Under the pieces are notes generated by a model. It was not told where the DNA came from and did not search any database. It was given only the letters and a program-made list of their open reading frames with translations. From Planctomycetota bacterium (GTDB lineage Bacteria > Planctomycetota > Phycisphaerae > UBA1845): DNA of 23,153 nt. Every line of letters begins with the position of its first letter. Within the stretch, counting starts at the first letter, position 1. Both the position numbers and the translations under genes were made by a program. The DNA is taken from the NCBI GenBank assembly GCA_024278775.1, contig JAJRSP010000044.1:1-23153 (forward strand), given 5' to 3'. This document shows, in pieces, positions 15,278 to 23,153 of this stretch.

Positions 15278-15762
15278 TGGGATTCCAACGCCTCGATCTC
15301 GTCGCGCACCTTCGCGGCCCGCTCGTAATTCTCACCCTCGATAGCCTCTTGCAACTCGCGACGGAGACGCACCAGTCCGACCTGCCGGCGCACGGTCGTC
15401 TCGGCCGTGACGGGGGTCTTGCCGACATGACACGTGTTCCCTTCGTGGGCACGTTCGATCAACGGCATCAGTACCGGTAAGAGCGAGTCATAACACTGCG
15501 GGCAACCGAGCTGCCCCTTGGTTTGAAAATCTCGGAAGGTCATGCCGCATCCGTCGCACAGGAACTGATCTCCCGGGGCAAGCCCGACTTTCTGCTTGAT
15601 GAATTGCTGGAGGATTTCGCTGGTCGTGTGGTGGCTTTTGATGATAATCCCCTCGCGTTCGGCGCACTCCTCGCAGAGGTGCCGGTCTCGCTTCGTCGGA
15701 GTCATATCCGAGATGTGGACCGTCGCCTTTGCTTGCTTGCAGATTTGACACACCATGGCCAT
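15274..15762 (-). CDS. mcsA: McsA-like zinc-binding UVR-motif protein
   Basis: McsA activates and stabilises the arginine kinase McsB. The 162-residue product has four CxxC pairs (C5/C8, C30/C33, C69/C72, C87/C90), matching the two zinc sites of McsA. The C-terminus is a UVR motif (about residues 125-160, RLRRELQEAIEGENYERAAK), the UvrB/UvrC-type helical hairpin. HTTSEILQQFIKQ between the zinc pairs is typical of the family. ATG 15762 has GGAG at 5 bases; the second ATG at 15756 is less well spaced. It is directly upstream of mcsB with a 4-base overlap and has its own good promoter, so the pair forms a bicistron. Confidence 0.92.
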   Translation of the reverse strand: MAMVCQICKQAKATVHISDMTPTKRDRHLCEECAEREGIIIKSHHTTSEILQQFIKQKVGLAPGDQFLCDGCGMTFRDFQTKGQLGCPQCYDSLLPVLMPLIERAHEGNTCHVGKTPVTAETTVRRQVGLVRLRRELQEAIEGENYERAAKVRDEIEALESQ

Positions 15763-15813
15763 TAAAGCTCCGCCGATCGCCTCAAGCCCTCGACATCTCT
15801 CGAAACCTACCCT

Positions 15814-15842
15814 ATTCTAGAAACCGTTTTTTTCATCGTCAA
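15814..15842 (-). promoter_or_regulatory. Sigma70-like promoter of mcsA-mcsB
   Basis: On the minus strand: TTGACG (15842-15837), 17 bases, TAGAAT (15819-15814); each hexamer matches 5 of 6. It is the best promoter match in the window. The predicted start near 15807 leaves a leader of about 45 bases with the mcsA Shine-Dalgarno site. No CtsR-like heptad repeat is seen. Confidence 0.6.
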
Positions 15843-15871
15843 ACTGGGCAACCCATCTTCAACACCGGCCA

Positions 15872-16231
15872 TCACACGTGAAACACCGCGACGCATTCCG
15901 GTGCTTCCACGACCTCCACACGGTTAAGCTGGGGGAAATCCATCTCCCTGAGCGCGATAAACACGCGCTGGGCCACCATCTCCGCTGTCGGGACCGTTTT
16001 TTTGAAGGCCCCCTGATCGTTCAGATGGCGATGATGCCACGGGGCTACCACTGATTTCAGTGCTGATTCCGCCTTGCAAAAATCGACAACCATCCCCCGA
16101 TCATCCAGCGACTCACTCGAAAAACCGGCTCGAACCACCCAATCATGTCCGTGAAGCGGTTCGAATGTACCGTTGGGCATCTTGACGCGGTGGGTGGCCG
16201 AAAACGTTACCGTGACCGTCACTGAAAACAT
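15872..16231 (-). CDS. 6-pyruvoyl-tetrahydropterin synthase family protein, PTPS-III-like
   Basis: A 119-residue T-fold protein. Zinc ligands are His14 (FSATHRV) and His27/His29 (LHGH). The catalytic Cys of PTPS/QueD, four residues before HGH, is Phe23 here, while Glu24 forms the ExxHGH motif (EPLHGH) of PTPS-III. PTPS-III enzymes cleave dihydroneopterin triphosphate to 6-hydroxymethyl-dihydropterin and stand in for FolB in folate synthesis. The block DHxxLN of QueD reads HHRHLND, so the Asp is His, and the C-terminal Glu is kept (VEVVEAPE). A role in folate rather than queuosine synthesis is therefore inferred. Length fits QueD-like proteins. Its start faces trpE across a 158-base gap and has no strong Shine-Dalgarno site. 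Confidence 0.82.
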   Translation of the reverse strand: MFSVTVTVTFSATHRVKMPNGTFEPLHGHDWVVRAGFSSESLDDRGMVVDFCKAESALKSVVAPWHHRHLNDQGAFKKTVPTAEMVAQRVFIALREMDFPQLNRVEVVEAPECVAVFHV

Positions 16232-16354
16232 ATCACCGAATCCGCCCTAATCGAACACCCTTCCGCACGCACGAGATACACGATACATGCCCACGGAATC
16301 ATGCACTACTTCCCGCGTGTGCGACATTGTACACATATAGGTACGCATCGACCA

Positions 16355-16383
16355 TTGACCCCAAAGCGGCAGATTCCTAGGAT
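16355..16383 (+). promoter_or_regulatory. Promoter abutting trpE, possibly leaderless
   Basis: TTGACC (16355-16360, 5 of 6), exactly 17 bases, TAGGAT (16378-16383, 4 of 6). Six bases later comes ATG 16390, where the transcript should begin. The only Shine-Dalgarno-like bases (AGGA) lie inside the -10 hexamer and would not be transcribed. Confidence 0.5.
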
Positions 16384-16389
16384 CGCGTC

Positions 16390-17907
16390 ATGCTTCACAT
16401 AATGCCCAATCGAACCACGTTCACCCACTTGGCCAATAACGCCAGCGCCGTACCGGTCTATGCCAGCCTTTTGAGCGATCAGCTCACCCCGGTGTCGGCG
16501 TTTGAGCGATTGTCCGGCGATGCCGAGCACGCTTTTCTTCTCGAAAGTGTGGTTGGCGGTGAGAAAATCGCAAGGTACTCCTTCTTGGGGGCCAACCCCA
16601 TCGCCACGATCGAGGCGAAAGATGACGCGACTACCGTTACCGAATCCGGCCACGAGAACAAGTTGACCGGTGGGGATCCGCTCGTCGCGTTGGAGTCGCT
16701 GCTTGCGACCTACGAGGCGCGGCACGCGGACGGGCTGCCTCGATTTCTCGGCGGGGCCGTTGGCTACGCCGGATATGATATCGCCCGACACTACGAGACG
16801 CTCGGTCAGCCGCCGTCGGACGATCGGGACATCCCCGATCTGTCGTTTGGTATTTACGATGAGATGGTCATCTTTGACCACGTGCGTAAGCTGGTCATCG
16901 TGGTCGCCCACGCTCATGTCGGCGATGGTGCGGACTTGAATGTGGCCTACGATGACGCCGGGCGACGCATCAACACCATGGTGGAAAAGCTATCCGACAT
17001 CAAGCCCGATCCCATCAGGCCGCTTGTGCCCGAGAACACCGGAGAAGTCAGCTACGAAAGCAGCATGTTGCAGGCGGAGTTCGAGCAAACGGTTGATCGA
17101 TGCAAGCAATACATCCGGACTGGGGACATCTTTCAGGTCGTTATTTCGCAACGCCTGAAATCAACCACCGCGGCTTCCCCGTTTGATGTTTACCGTGCCA
17201 TGCGGGTGGTCAATCCGTCTCCCTTCATGTTTTATGTGAAATCTCCAAACGTCACGCTTGTCGGGGCGTCGCCGGAAATCCTTTGCCGGATCGAGGGGCG
17301 TACCGTGACCGCTCGACCACTGGCCGGCACGCGCCCACGCGGCAAGACGGAAACCGAAGACCGCGGACTCGAAGTAGAGCTGCTGGCCGATCCGAAGGAA
17401 CGCGCAGAACACGTTATGCTCGTGGACCTGGGCCGCAACGACCTTGGGAAAATCTGTGAACCCGGTAGCGTACATGTGGGCGACCTCATGTCGATCGAGC
17501 GATACAGCCACGTAATGCATATCTGTAGCAACCTGACCGGTACACTCGCATCCGGAAAAACCGCATTCGATGCCATACGCAACGTGCTCCCGGTCGGAAC
17601 CGTCAGCGGCGCGCCGAAAATCCGCGCCTTGCAAATTATTGATGAGGTGGAACCCGTTCGTCGCGGACCCTATGCCGGCACCGTGGGCTACATCGATTTC
17701 GGTGGCAATATGGACACCTGCATCGCGCTTCGCACGCTCGTCATCACTCCTGGCGAGGGAGACACATGGCGAGTAGACGCGCAGGTCGGGGCGGGCATCG
17801 TGGCCGACTCTGAGCCGAGCCTGGAATACCAGGAAACGCTTAACAAGGCCCAGTCCATGCTAGGTGCGTTACGTATCGCCAATGCCTGGGCCACGGACAC
17901 TCCCTGA
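16390..17907 (+). CDS. trpE: Anthranilate synthase component I
   Basis: TrpE converts chorismate and ammonia to anthranilate, the first step of tryptophan synthesis. The 505-residue product carries the tryptophan feedback site LLES (50-53) followed by ARYSFLG, the substrate and metal blocks RPLAGTRPRGKTETED, ELLADPKERAEHVMLVDLGR and LPVGTVSGAPKIRA, and near the end RRGPYAGTVGYIDFGG. All are in family order and the length is normal, so it should be active and feedback-inhibited. ATG 16390 is used; ATG 16402 is a minor alternative. No trpG or other trp gene is adjacent. The 3' end converges on carB with 54 bases between. No leader peptide with Trp codons exists, which fits a leaderless start. 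Confidence 0.95.
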   Translation: MLHIMPNRTTFTHLANNASAVPVYASLLSDQLTPVSAFERLSGDAEHAFLLESVVGGEKIARYSFLGANPIATIEAKDDATTVTESGHENKLTGGDPLVALESLLATYEARHADGLPRFLGGAVGYAGYDIARHYETLGQPPSDDRDIPDLSFGIYDEMVIFDHVRKLVIVVAHAHVGDGADLNVAYDDAGRRINTMVEKLSDIKPDPIRPLVPENTGEVSYESSMLQAEFEQTVDRCKQYIRTGDIFQVVISQRLKSTTAASPFDVYRAMRVVNPSPFMFYVKSPNVTLVGASPEILCRIEGRTVTARPLAGTRPRGKTETEDRGLEVELLADPKERAEHVMLVDLGRNDLGKICEPGSVHVGDLMSIERYSHVMHICSNLTGTLASGKTAFDAIRNVLPVGTVSGAPKIRALQIIDEVEPVRRGPYAGTVGYIDFGGNMDTCIALRTLVITPGEGDTWRVDAQVGAGIVADSEPSLEYQETLNKAQSMLGALRIANAWATDTP

Positions 17908-17961
17908 GGCGCGCCTGGCCGAGAAGGACGAACATCGCGGTCCTGCAAGGGTGCTTCCACG

Positions 17962-20900
17962 CTACGACGCGAAGTAGGCTTGCAACGGTTTGACTTCCAG
18001 CGGTAGGGCATCTTCGCCCTCGTCGTTCTTGGTCAGCGCGCGGATGCCGGTGACGGCTGCCCGCGCGCCGGCGAGTGTGGTGATGAGCGGAATCCGTTTT
18101 GCGACGGCGGCGGATCTCCAGCGACCTTCTGCAGAGGCCGATCCGGTGCGGATCGGCGTGTTAATCAGCAAATCCAACGTGCCGTCGAGGATGAGGTCTT
18201 TCAGGAACGGTGCATCGAGCGCGTCCGACGCTTTCGACACGAGACTCGCAGGGACGCCGGCTGCGGCCAGCGCCTGCCGCGTGCCGAGCGTCGAATAGAT
18301 GGAAAAGCCGAGGTCATACAACTCACGGGCGATCGACACGATGCGCGGCTTGTCGGGATCATTCACGCTAACGAGTGCATTGCCGGATGTCGGTAGCGGT
18401 ACGCCGGTGGCGATCTGAGCCTTGGCGAACGCACGGCCGAAGTTCGTATCGATAGCCATCACCTCACCCGTGCTGTGCATCTCCGGGCCGAGGATAACAT
18501 CCACGCCGGGGAAGCGATCGAACGGAAACACCGGTGCTTTGATGGCGGTGTGCCGTGGTCGCGGGGTTTCCTCCACGCCCCATTCATCGAGGACCGTCCG
18601 AAGCGGCTCGCCAAGCATGACGCGCGTGGCCACCTGCGCCCAGGGTACACCCGTCGCCTTGGCCACAAACGGCAGCGTTCGCGATGCCCGCGGGTTCACC
18701 TCCAACACGTACACCGTGCGATTCAGAATCGCGTATTGTACGTTCATCGCGCCGCACACACCGAGACGCTTGGCCAGCTGCTTGGTCGAGCGAAACAGCT
18801 CGTCGATCACCATGCGACCGAGCGAAAACGGCGGAAGGGCGCACGTGCTGTCGCCACTGTGGATGCCAGCCTCCTCGATGTGTTCCATCACACCGGCCAC
18901 CATGCACATCGGCTTGACGCGATCATGATCTTCCTGGCCGGGCGAGCCGAAATCCGCGATCGCGTCGACGTCGACCTCGATGGCGTCGGCGAGAAACTTG
19001 TCAATGAGCACCGGGTTACCGTCGCCGGCATTTCGATCCGAAGCCCCGAACGCCTCATCGAGAAACCCGTTGAGGTCGACGTCGTTGTTGCAGATTTTCA
19101 TCCCGCGTCCGCCGAGCACGTAGCTAGGCCGCACGAGAACCGGAAAGCCGATCCGCGCGGCGATCTCGATCGCCTGAGCCCGACCGCGCGCGATGCCGTT
19201 GGGCGGCTGTAGCAGACTTAGCTCTTGCAAAACGCGCTGGAACTGATCTCTATCCTCGGCGGCGTGAATCATCTCCGGTTGCGTGCCGATGATGGGGACA
19301 CCGGCGTCTTTCAGCCCCTGGGCCAGGTTCAACGGCGTCTGGCCGCCGAACTGCACGATCACCCCTCTGACGCGACCACTTGGTGCGACCGGTGCGGCCG
19401 CGTCTTGTTCCGAAAGATCGGACGGGCGCGCCGGCAGCGGCGTATCGTTGAGCCGCCGGATGATATGTAGCACATCCTCATGCGTGAGCGGCTCGAAAAA
19501 GAGCATGTCCGACGTGTCAAAGTCAGTGCTGACGGTTTCCGGGTTGGAGTTGACCATGATGGATTCGTACCCGACCGCCCTGGCCGCGTACGAGGCGTGG
19601 CAGCAGCAGTAATCAAACTCGATCCCCTGGCCGATGCGGTTCGGGCCGCCGCCGAGCACGATGATTTTTTGCTTGTCCGTGACCCGCAATTCATCGTCCA
19701 CAGTGAATCCCGGCGGATCGATCGTTTCAAAGCCGGTCTCGTGCGTGGAGTAATAGTACGGCGTGCGGGCTTCGAACTCGGCCGCGCAGGTGTCGACGAG
19801 CTTGTACACCGGTACCACTCTCGCCGTTTCCGATTCGGCGGTCACACTGCTTACGCTTGTCGCTCGCGCCGACGCGATCTGTACATGGCTGTATCCGAAT
19901 TGTTTGACGCGATGCAGCGCCTGGTCGTCGCGCGTGTCCGTCTCAGCGTCCACCAGGTCCCGCATCTGGCCGAGGAACCACGGATCAATGCCCGTCAGCG
20001 TTTGAATCTTCTCGATCGACCAGCCCATCTTCATCGCGTAGCGGATGTAGTACGGTCGCCCCTGGCACGGGTTCGAGAGTTTATCCGTCAACACCTTCTC
20101 AGGGATGGGCCACCGGCTAGCGTGCGCCTCCTCCGTATCGGGTGGCGCTTCCGTGCCCGTGGTGCCACCGAGTGGCATTCTTTCGCCGTTCCTCTTCGCA
20201 TCAGCCGCCTGAGACGCCTTTCGCTCGGCCTCCAGCCATTTGTCGTTCTTATCCAACCCATAGCCGAAGCGTTGCACCTCCATGGATCGGATGCACTTTT
20301 GCCACGCCTCTTTGAACGTGCGCCCGATGGCCATCGCCTCGCCGACCGACTTCATCTGAGTGGTCAGTGTTTCGTTCGAGTCGGGGAACTTCTCAAAAGT
20401 CCAACGCGGCATCTTCACGACCACATAGTCGATCGTCGGCTCGAAACTCGCGGGGGTCGTGCCGGTGATATCGTTGGGTAGTTCGTCGAGCGTGTAGCCG
20501 ACGGCCAGTTTCGCCGCGACTCGCGCGATGGGGTATCCCGTCGCCTTGCTCGCCAGCGCCGACGATCGCGACACGCGCGGGTTCATCTCGATTACCGTCT
20601 GTCGCCCGGTTTGGGGGTTCACCGCAAACTGAATGTTGCAGCCACCGGATTCCACGCCGATCGCGCGGATGATCGCCACCGCGCTGTCGCGCATCTTCTG
20701 ATATTCTTTATCCGTGAGCGTCTGCGCGGGCGCGACGGTGATCGAATCACCGGTGTGAACCCCCATCGCGTCAATGTTTTCAATCGAGCAGATGATGACG
20801 ACGTTGTCCGACCGGTCACGCACCACCTCAAGCTCGTATTCCTTCCACCCAGTCAGGTCCTCTTCGATCAGGATTTCGCCCACACGAGATTTCGCCAGCC

Positions 20901-21498
20901 CGCGCTTTGCGATCGTCTCGAACTCGGCCATCGTGCGACAGAATCCGCCGCCCTCACCGCCGAGTGTATAGGCCGGTCGGATGCAGCAGGGGAGGGGTAC
21001 GGCAGCAAGAATCTCCTGCGCTTCGGACCACGAATGGGCCACGCCCGATCGCGGCACATCCATCCCAATGGCGATCATGGTGTCCTTAAATGCCGTGCGA
21101 TCCTCGGCCCGGTGGATTACCTCGGCCGTAGCGCCGATCAGCTCGACACCATGCTTGTCGAGAATCCCGCGTTGCGCCGCATCCATGGCGCAGTTCAGCC
21201 CGGTTTGACCGCCGAGCGTGGGTAGCACGGCGTCCACGGGCGTGCCGGCCGCCGCCTCGGCTGCGAGCACCTTGTCTATGAATTCCGGCGTGAGCGGCTC
21301 GACATACGTGCGGTCGGCCGTACCGGGATCCGTCATGATCGTGGCCGGGTTCGAGTTTATCAGCGAAACGGTGAACCCCTCTTCGCGGAGCGCCTTGCAC
21401 GCCTGCATTCCCGAATAGTCGAACTCGCAGCCCTGGCCGATGACAATAGGCCCCGAGCCGACGATAAGGATGTGCTTGATGTCGCTTCGTTTGGGCAT
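17962..21498 (-). CDS. carB: Carbamoyl-phosphate synthase large subunit
   Basis: CarB makes carbamoyl phosphate from bicarbonate, ATP and ammonia for arginine and pyrimidine synthesis, with the glutaminase CarA (not in the window). Two ATP-grasp halves are clear: the first opens [20 protein letters not shown] and has [13 protein letters not shown] and [21 protein letters not shown]; the second opens [19 protein letters not shown] and has [11 protein letters not shown] and [19 protein letters not shown]. The C-terminal MGS-like allosteric domain starts near residue 1040. At 1178 residues it is about 100 longer than E. coli CarB. The extra length lies in low-complexity loops near 420-465, 690-712 and 848-862. 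It starts at ATG 21498, preceded by a G-run. Confidence 0.96.
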   Translation of the reverse strand: MPKRSDIKHILIVGSGPIVIGQGCEFDYSGMQACKALREEGFTVSLINSNPATIMTDPGTADRTYVEPLTPEFIDKVLAAEAAAGTPVDAVLPTLGGQTGLNCAMDAAQRGILDKHGVELIGATAEVIHRAEDRTAFKDTMIAIGMDVPRSGVAHSWSEAQEILAAVPLPCCIRPAYTLGGEGGGFCRTMAEFETIAKRGLAKSRVGEILIEEDLTGWKEYELEVVRDRSDNVVIICSIENIDAMGVHTGDSITVAPAQTLTDKEYQKMRDSAVAIIRAIGVESGGCNIQFAVNPQTGRQTVIEMNPRVSRSSALASKATGYPIARVAAKLAVGYTLDELPNDITGTTPASFEPTIDYVVVKMPRWTFEKFPDSNETLTTQMKSVGEAMAIGRTFKEAWQKCIRSMEVQRFGYGLDKNDKWLEAERKASQAADAKRNGERMPLGGTTGTEAPPDTEEAHASRWPIPEKVLTDKLSNPCQGRPYYIRYAMKMGWSIEKIQTLTGIDPWFLGQMRDLVDAETDTRDDQALHRVKQFGYSHVQIASARATSVSSVTAESETARVVPVYKLVDTCAAEFEARTPYYYSTHETGFETIDPPGFTVDDELRVTDKQKIIVLGGGPNRIGQGIEFDYCCCHASYAARAVGYESIMVNSNPETVSTDFDTSDMLFFEPLTHEDVLHIIRRLNDTPLPARPSDLSEQDAAAPVAPSGRVRGVIVQFGGQTPLNLAQGLKDAGVPIIGTQPEMIHAAEDRDQFQRVLQELSLLQPPNGIARGRAQAIEIAARIGFPVLVRPSYVLGGRGMKICNNDVDLNGFLDEAFGASDRNAGDGNPVLIDKFLADAIEVDVDAIADFGSPGQEDHDRVKPMCMVAGVMEHIEEAGIHSGDSTCALPPFSLGRMVIDELFRSTKQLAKRLGVCGAMNVQYAILNRTVYVLEVNPRASRTLPFVAKATGVPWAQVATRVMLGEPLRTVLDEWGVEETPRPRHTAIKAPVFPFDRFPGVDVILGPEMHSTGEVMAIDTNFGRAFAKAQIATGVPLPTSGNALVSVNDPDKPRIVSIARELYDLGFSIYSTLGTRQALAAAGVPASLVSKASDALDAPFLKDLILDGTLDLLINTPIRTGSASAEGRWRSAAVAKRIPLITTLAGARAAVTGIRALTKNDEGEDALPLEVKPLQAYFAS

Positions 21499-21506
21499 CA
21501 GCCCCC

Positions 21507-21535
21507 CTTATAACGCCACGCCACGCGGATGGCGA
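21507..21535 (-). promoter_or_regulatory. Promoter abutting carB, near-leaderless
   Basis: On the minus strand: TCGCCA (21535-21530, 4 of 6), 17 bases, TATAAG (21512-21507, 5 of 6), then 8 bases to ATG 21498. The transcript should start within about two bases of the ATG. The G-run between them could otherwise be taken as a weak Shine-Dalgarno site. Confidence 0.45.
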
Positions 21536-21718
21536 GTGTGTGGCTATGTCTAAGGTGCATCGCGCAAGCAATCACATGCGAATGACACCGTTGGAAAGAT
21601 CATGGCCTGTGCCGGCGCTGTTCCGGTCGCCCAACCGGCTTTGAATGCGCTGACGCCGGTAGCCCCAGGAAACATCATTCGGTCGTGGCGGAGCGGAAAG
21701 ATTTGGATTCACATCAGG

Positions 21719-21747
21719 TTGACCCCATGCCGTTTGTTTGGTATATG
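21719..21747 (+). promoter_or_regulatory. Extended -10 promoter abutting the Y-family polymerase gene
   Basis: TTGACC (21719-21724, 5 of 6), 17 bases, TATATG (21742-21747, 4 of 6) with TGn directly before it (21739-21741). ATG 21754 follows after six bases, the same spacing as at trpE, so the transcript should start at the ATG. No LexA-like inverted repeat is recognised. Confidence 0.5.
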
Positions 21748-21753
21748 TTAGGT

Positions 21754-22965
21754 ATGTCTTTGAGTACGCTTTTTCTTGATCTGGATGCCTATTTCGCCTC
21801 GGTGGAGCAACAAGAACACTCCCACCTGCGTGGAAAGCCCATGGCGGTGGCGGCGGTGGCTACGGATTCCTCCTGCTGCATCGCGGTGAGCTATGAAGCC
21901 CGCGCCTTCGGGATCAAAACGGGTACCATCGTCCGTGAAGCTCGTCGGCTGTGTCGCCACGTGGAGGTGATTGCGTCTCGACCGGCCCTCTACGTTGAAT
22001 ACCACCACCGGATCATTGCGGCGGTGGAGCGGTGCCTTCCGGTTCACGCGGTTCACTCCGTCGACGAGATGTCCTGCCGCTTGATGAGCAACGAGCGAGA
22101 CCGAGAGACGGCGGTGGCCATCGCCAGAAAAGCCAAGAAAAACATCCACGATACCGTTGGCCGGTTTTTGAGCTGCTCTGTGGGTATCTCCTGCAATCGA
22201 TTCCTGGCCAAAGTCGCCAGCAACATGCGCAAACCCGACGGGTTGGTGGTGATCGAACGCCGCTACTTGCCCGACATCCTCTACGAATTAACGCTGAGGG
22301 ACTTCCCCGGTATTGGTCGCAAGATGCTCCAGCGGTTTCAGCGAGCGGGCATTACCACCACGCAGCAGCTCTGCGCCATGACACGCCGAGAACTGACCAG
22401 CATCTGGCACAGCGTCGAGGGATCACGCTTCTGGTACGCACTGCACGGGTATGACACGGCCGACATCCCCACCCATCGTCGCACCTTCGGCCACTCGCAC
22501 GTGTTGCCACCCCAGTGGCGAACGCGTCAGGGGGCCTACGCTGTCTTGAACCGACTGATTCACAAGGCGGCCATGCGGATGCGGATGAGCGGCTACTGGG
22601 CGAGCAAGCTGGCCATCTACGTGTCAATCATGCCGAACGTGAGGTGGACGGAGTGGACCCGGCTGGGTACCTGTAGAGATACGCTGACCATCCTTGAGGG
22701 GTACCATCGACTCTGGCGGCTGTGTCCGGCGGGCAAGCCGATCCAGGTGGGGGTGACGCTCTATGATCTACTGGCGGACTCATGCGTGACGCTGCCGCTG
22801 TTTCCCGAGGAGAACCACCGCATCCGGATTTCAGATACGATGGACAGAATCAACGGGCTGTTTGGCCGGAACGCCATTTACTTCGGTGGCATGATGGGGG
22901 CCGAAGAGTCCGCTCCGATGCGTATCTCGTTCACGCAGATCCCCGACCCGACCTCGCCGTGCTGA
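21754..22965 (+). CDS. Y-family DNA polymerase (DinB/UmuC-like)
   Basis: A 403-residue translesion DNA polymerase. The metal-binding triad is intact: D9 in LFLDLDAYFASVEQ, and D104-E105 in HSVDEMSC. The palm/finger block SYEARAFGIKTGT, the thumb helix-hairpin-helix (DFPGIGRKMLQRFQRAGI) and a divergent little-finger domain follow. Near the C-terminus, TLPLF resembles the beta-clamp-binding pentapeptide QL[SP]LF, and the DRINGLFGRNAIYFG region after it is like UmuC tails. ATG 21754 is chosen because the polymerase domain and the promoter both point to it; in-frame starts at 21685, 21727 and 21745 would add residues without family similarity. It is divergent from carB. Inactive ImuB-type proteins lack the triad, so this one is probably active. 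Confidence 0.9.
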   Translation: MSLSTLFLDLDAYFASVEQQEHSHLRGKPMAVAAVATDSSCCIAVSYEARAFGIKTGTIVREARRLCRHVEVIASRPALYVEYHHRIIAAVERCLPVHAVHSVDEMSCRLMSNERDRETAVAIARKAKKNIHDTVGRFLSCSVGISCNRFLAKVASNMRKPDGLVVIERRYLPDILYELTLRDFPGIGRKMLQRFQRAGITTTQQLCAMTRRELTSIWHSVEGSRFWYALHGYDTADIPTHRRTFGHSHVLPPQWRTRQGAYAVLNRLIHKAAMRMRMSGYWASKLAIYVSIMPNVRWTEWTRLGTCRDTLTILEGYHRLWRLCPAGKPIQVGVTLYDLLADSCVTLPLFPEENHRIRISDTMDRINGLFGRNAIYFGGMMGAEESAPMRISFTQIPDPTSPC

Positions 22966-23019
22966 CCCGTAATCAGTTTCCGGAGAAGCTGGCGGTGCAG
23001 TGAGATGGGTAGGCGCAAG

Positions 23020-23087
23020 AAGGAAGCCCGCCAGGAGTTGCGCCCTCCGGGTCAAACCGGGGAGCACGCACCTCGCGGGCTTTCCTT
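23020..23087 (+). terminator. Long imperfect hairpin downstream of the polymerase gene
   Basis: The left arm 23020-23035 pairs with 23071-23087 through 15 base pairs with one bulge and one mismatch. Inside it, 23039-23042 pairs with 23067-23070, and 23045-23050 pairs with 23057-23064 around a GTCAAA loop with a two-base bulge. The right arm ends CTTTCCTT followed by TG, a mediocre U-tract. It may be a terminator or a stable 3' RNA structure; no protein-coding gene is supported from 22966 to the right edge. Confidence 0.45.
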
Positions 23088-23153
23088 TGTACGTCACAAC
23101 GTCGCCCCACTTCAGAAACACACCACATGGCCGAGGCTGCGGTCAGGGGCCTA

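Noticed and set aside
16318..16336. TGTG / CACA inverted repeat between the PTPS gene and trpE, considered as a CRP- or TrpR-like operator
   Set aside because: The half-sites do not align symmetrically and match neither consensus; too weak to report as an operator.
16390..16410. Search for a trp attenuator leader peptide before trpE
   Set aside because: No ORF with Trp codons precedes trpE, and the best promoter leaves no room for a leader.
17925..17944. AGGAC / GTCCT inverted repeat between trpE and carB, considered as a terminator
   Set aside because: Only a 5-bp stem with a 10-base loop and no T-run on either strand.
19480..20481. Open frame of 333 codons on the plus strand within carB
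   Set aside because: It is antisense to strongly conserved CarB motifs and has low-complexity Arg/His-rich content.

Overview
The window is about 60% G+C, gene-dense and entirely bacterial in style. The gene set suggests a member of the Planctomycetota, probably a Phycisphaerae-like lineage: a GldA/GldF/GldG-type ABC exporter followed by a large DUF4340 protein, McsA/McsB protein-arginine phosphorylation genes outside an obvious Bacillota context, an enlarged CarB, and few genes with strong Shine-Dalgarno sites. This assignment is inferred from gene content; no rRNA gene or other marker is present to prove it.

Layout. (1) 2-712 (+): 3' part of a TauE/SafE-type permease. (2) 771-4787 (-): a four-gene envelope/lipid-precursor cluster in transcription order gpsA, a sugar/choline-phosphate-type nucleotidyltransferase, a Wzx/MATE-like flippase and a SAM methyltransferase, with a good sigma70-like promoter at 4875-4904. 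REP-like hairpins lie in its gaps. (3) 5160-11502 (+): ABC ATPase, ABC-2 permease, GldG-like auxiliary protein and a five-module DUF4340 protein, forming one membrane complex; a 15-16 bp tandem repeat separates the first two genes. (4) 11764-12469 (+): a possible 32-codon leader ORF with a perfect Shine-Dalgarno site, ending one base before an unusual receiver-XRE response regulator. (5) 12456-14099 (-): a membrane glycosyltransferase whose 3' end overlaps the regulator. (6) 14222-16231 (-): mcsB, mcsA (start and stop overlap) and a PTPS-family protein whose ExxHGH motif points to the folate-type PTPS-III. (7) 16390-17907 (+): trpE, convergent with carB (17962-21498, -). (8) 21754-22965 (+): a catalytically intact Y-family DNA polymerase, divergent from carB, followed by a long hairpin.

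How the genes work together. Segment 2 could make and export a glycerol-phosphate- or CDP-alcohol-derived envelope component. Segment 3 encodes a complete exporter with two periplasmic-facing accessory proteins. mcsA/mcsB form a protein-quality-control pair. trpE, carB, gpsA and the PTPS gene are housekeeping genes. The most unusual non-coding signal is that three genes (trpE, carB and the Y-family polymerase) have sigma70-like promoters whose predicted transcription start falls on or within about two bases of the start codon, suggesting leaderless mRNAs. No tRNA, rRNA, CRISPR array, transposase or prophage gene was seen.
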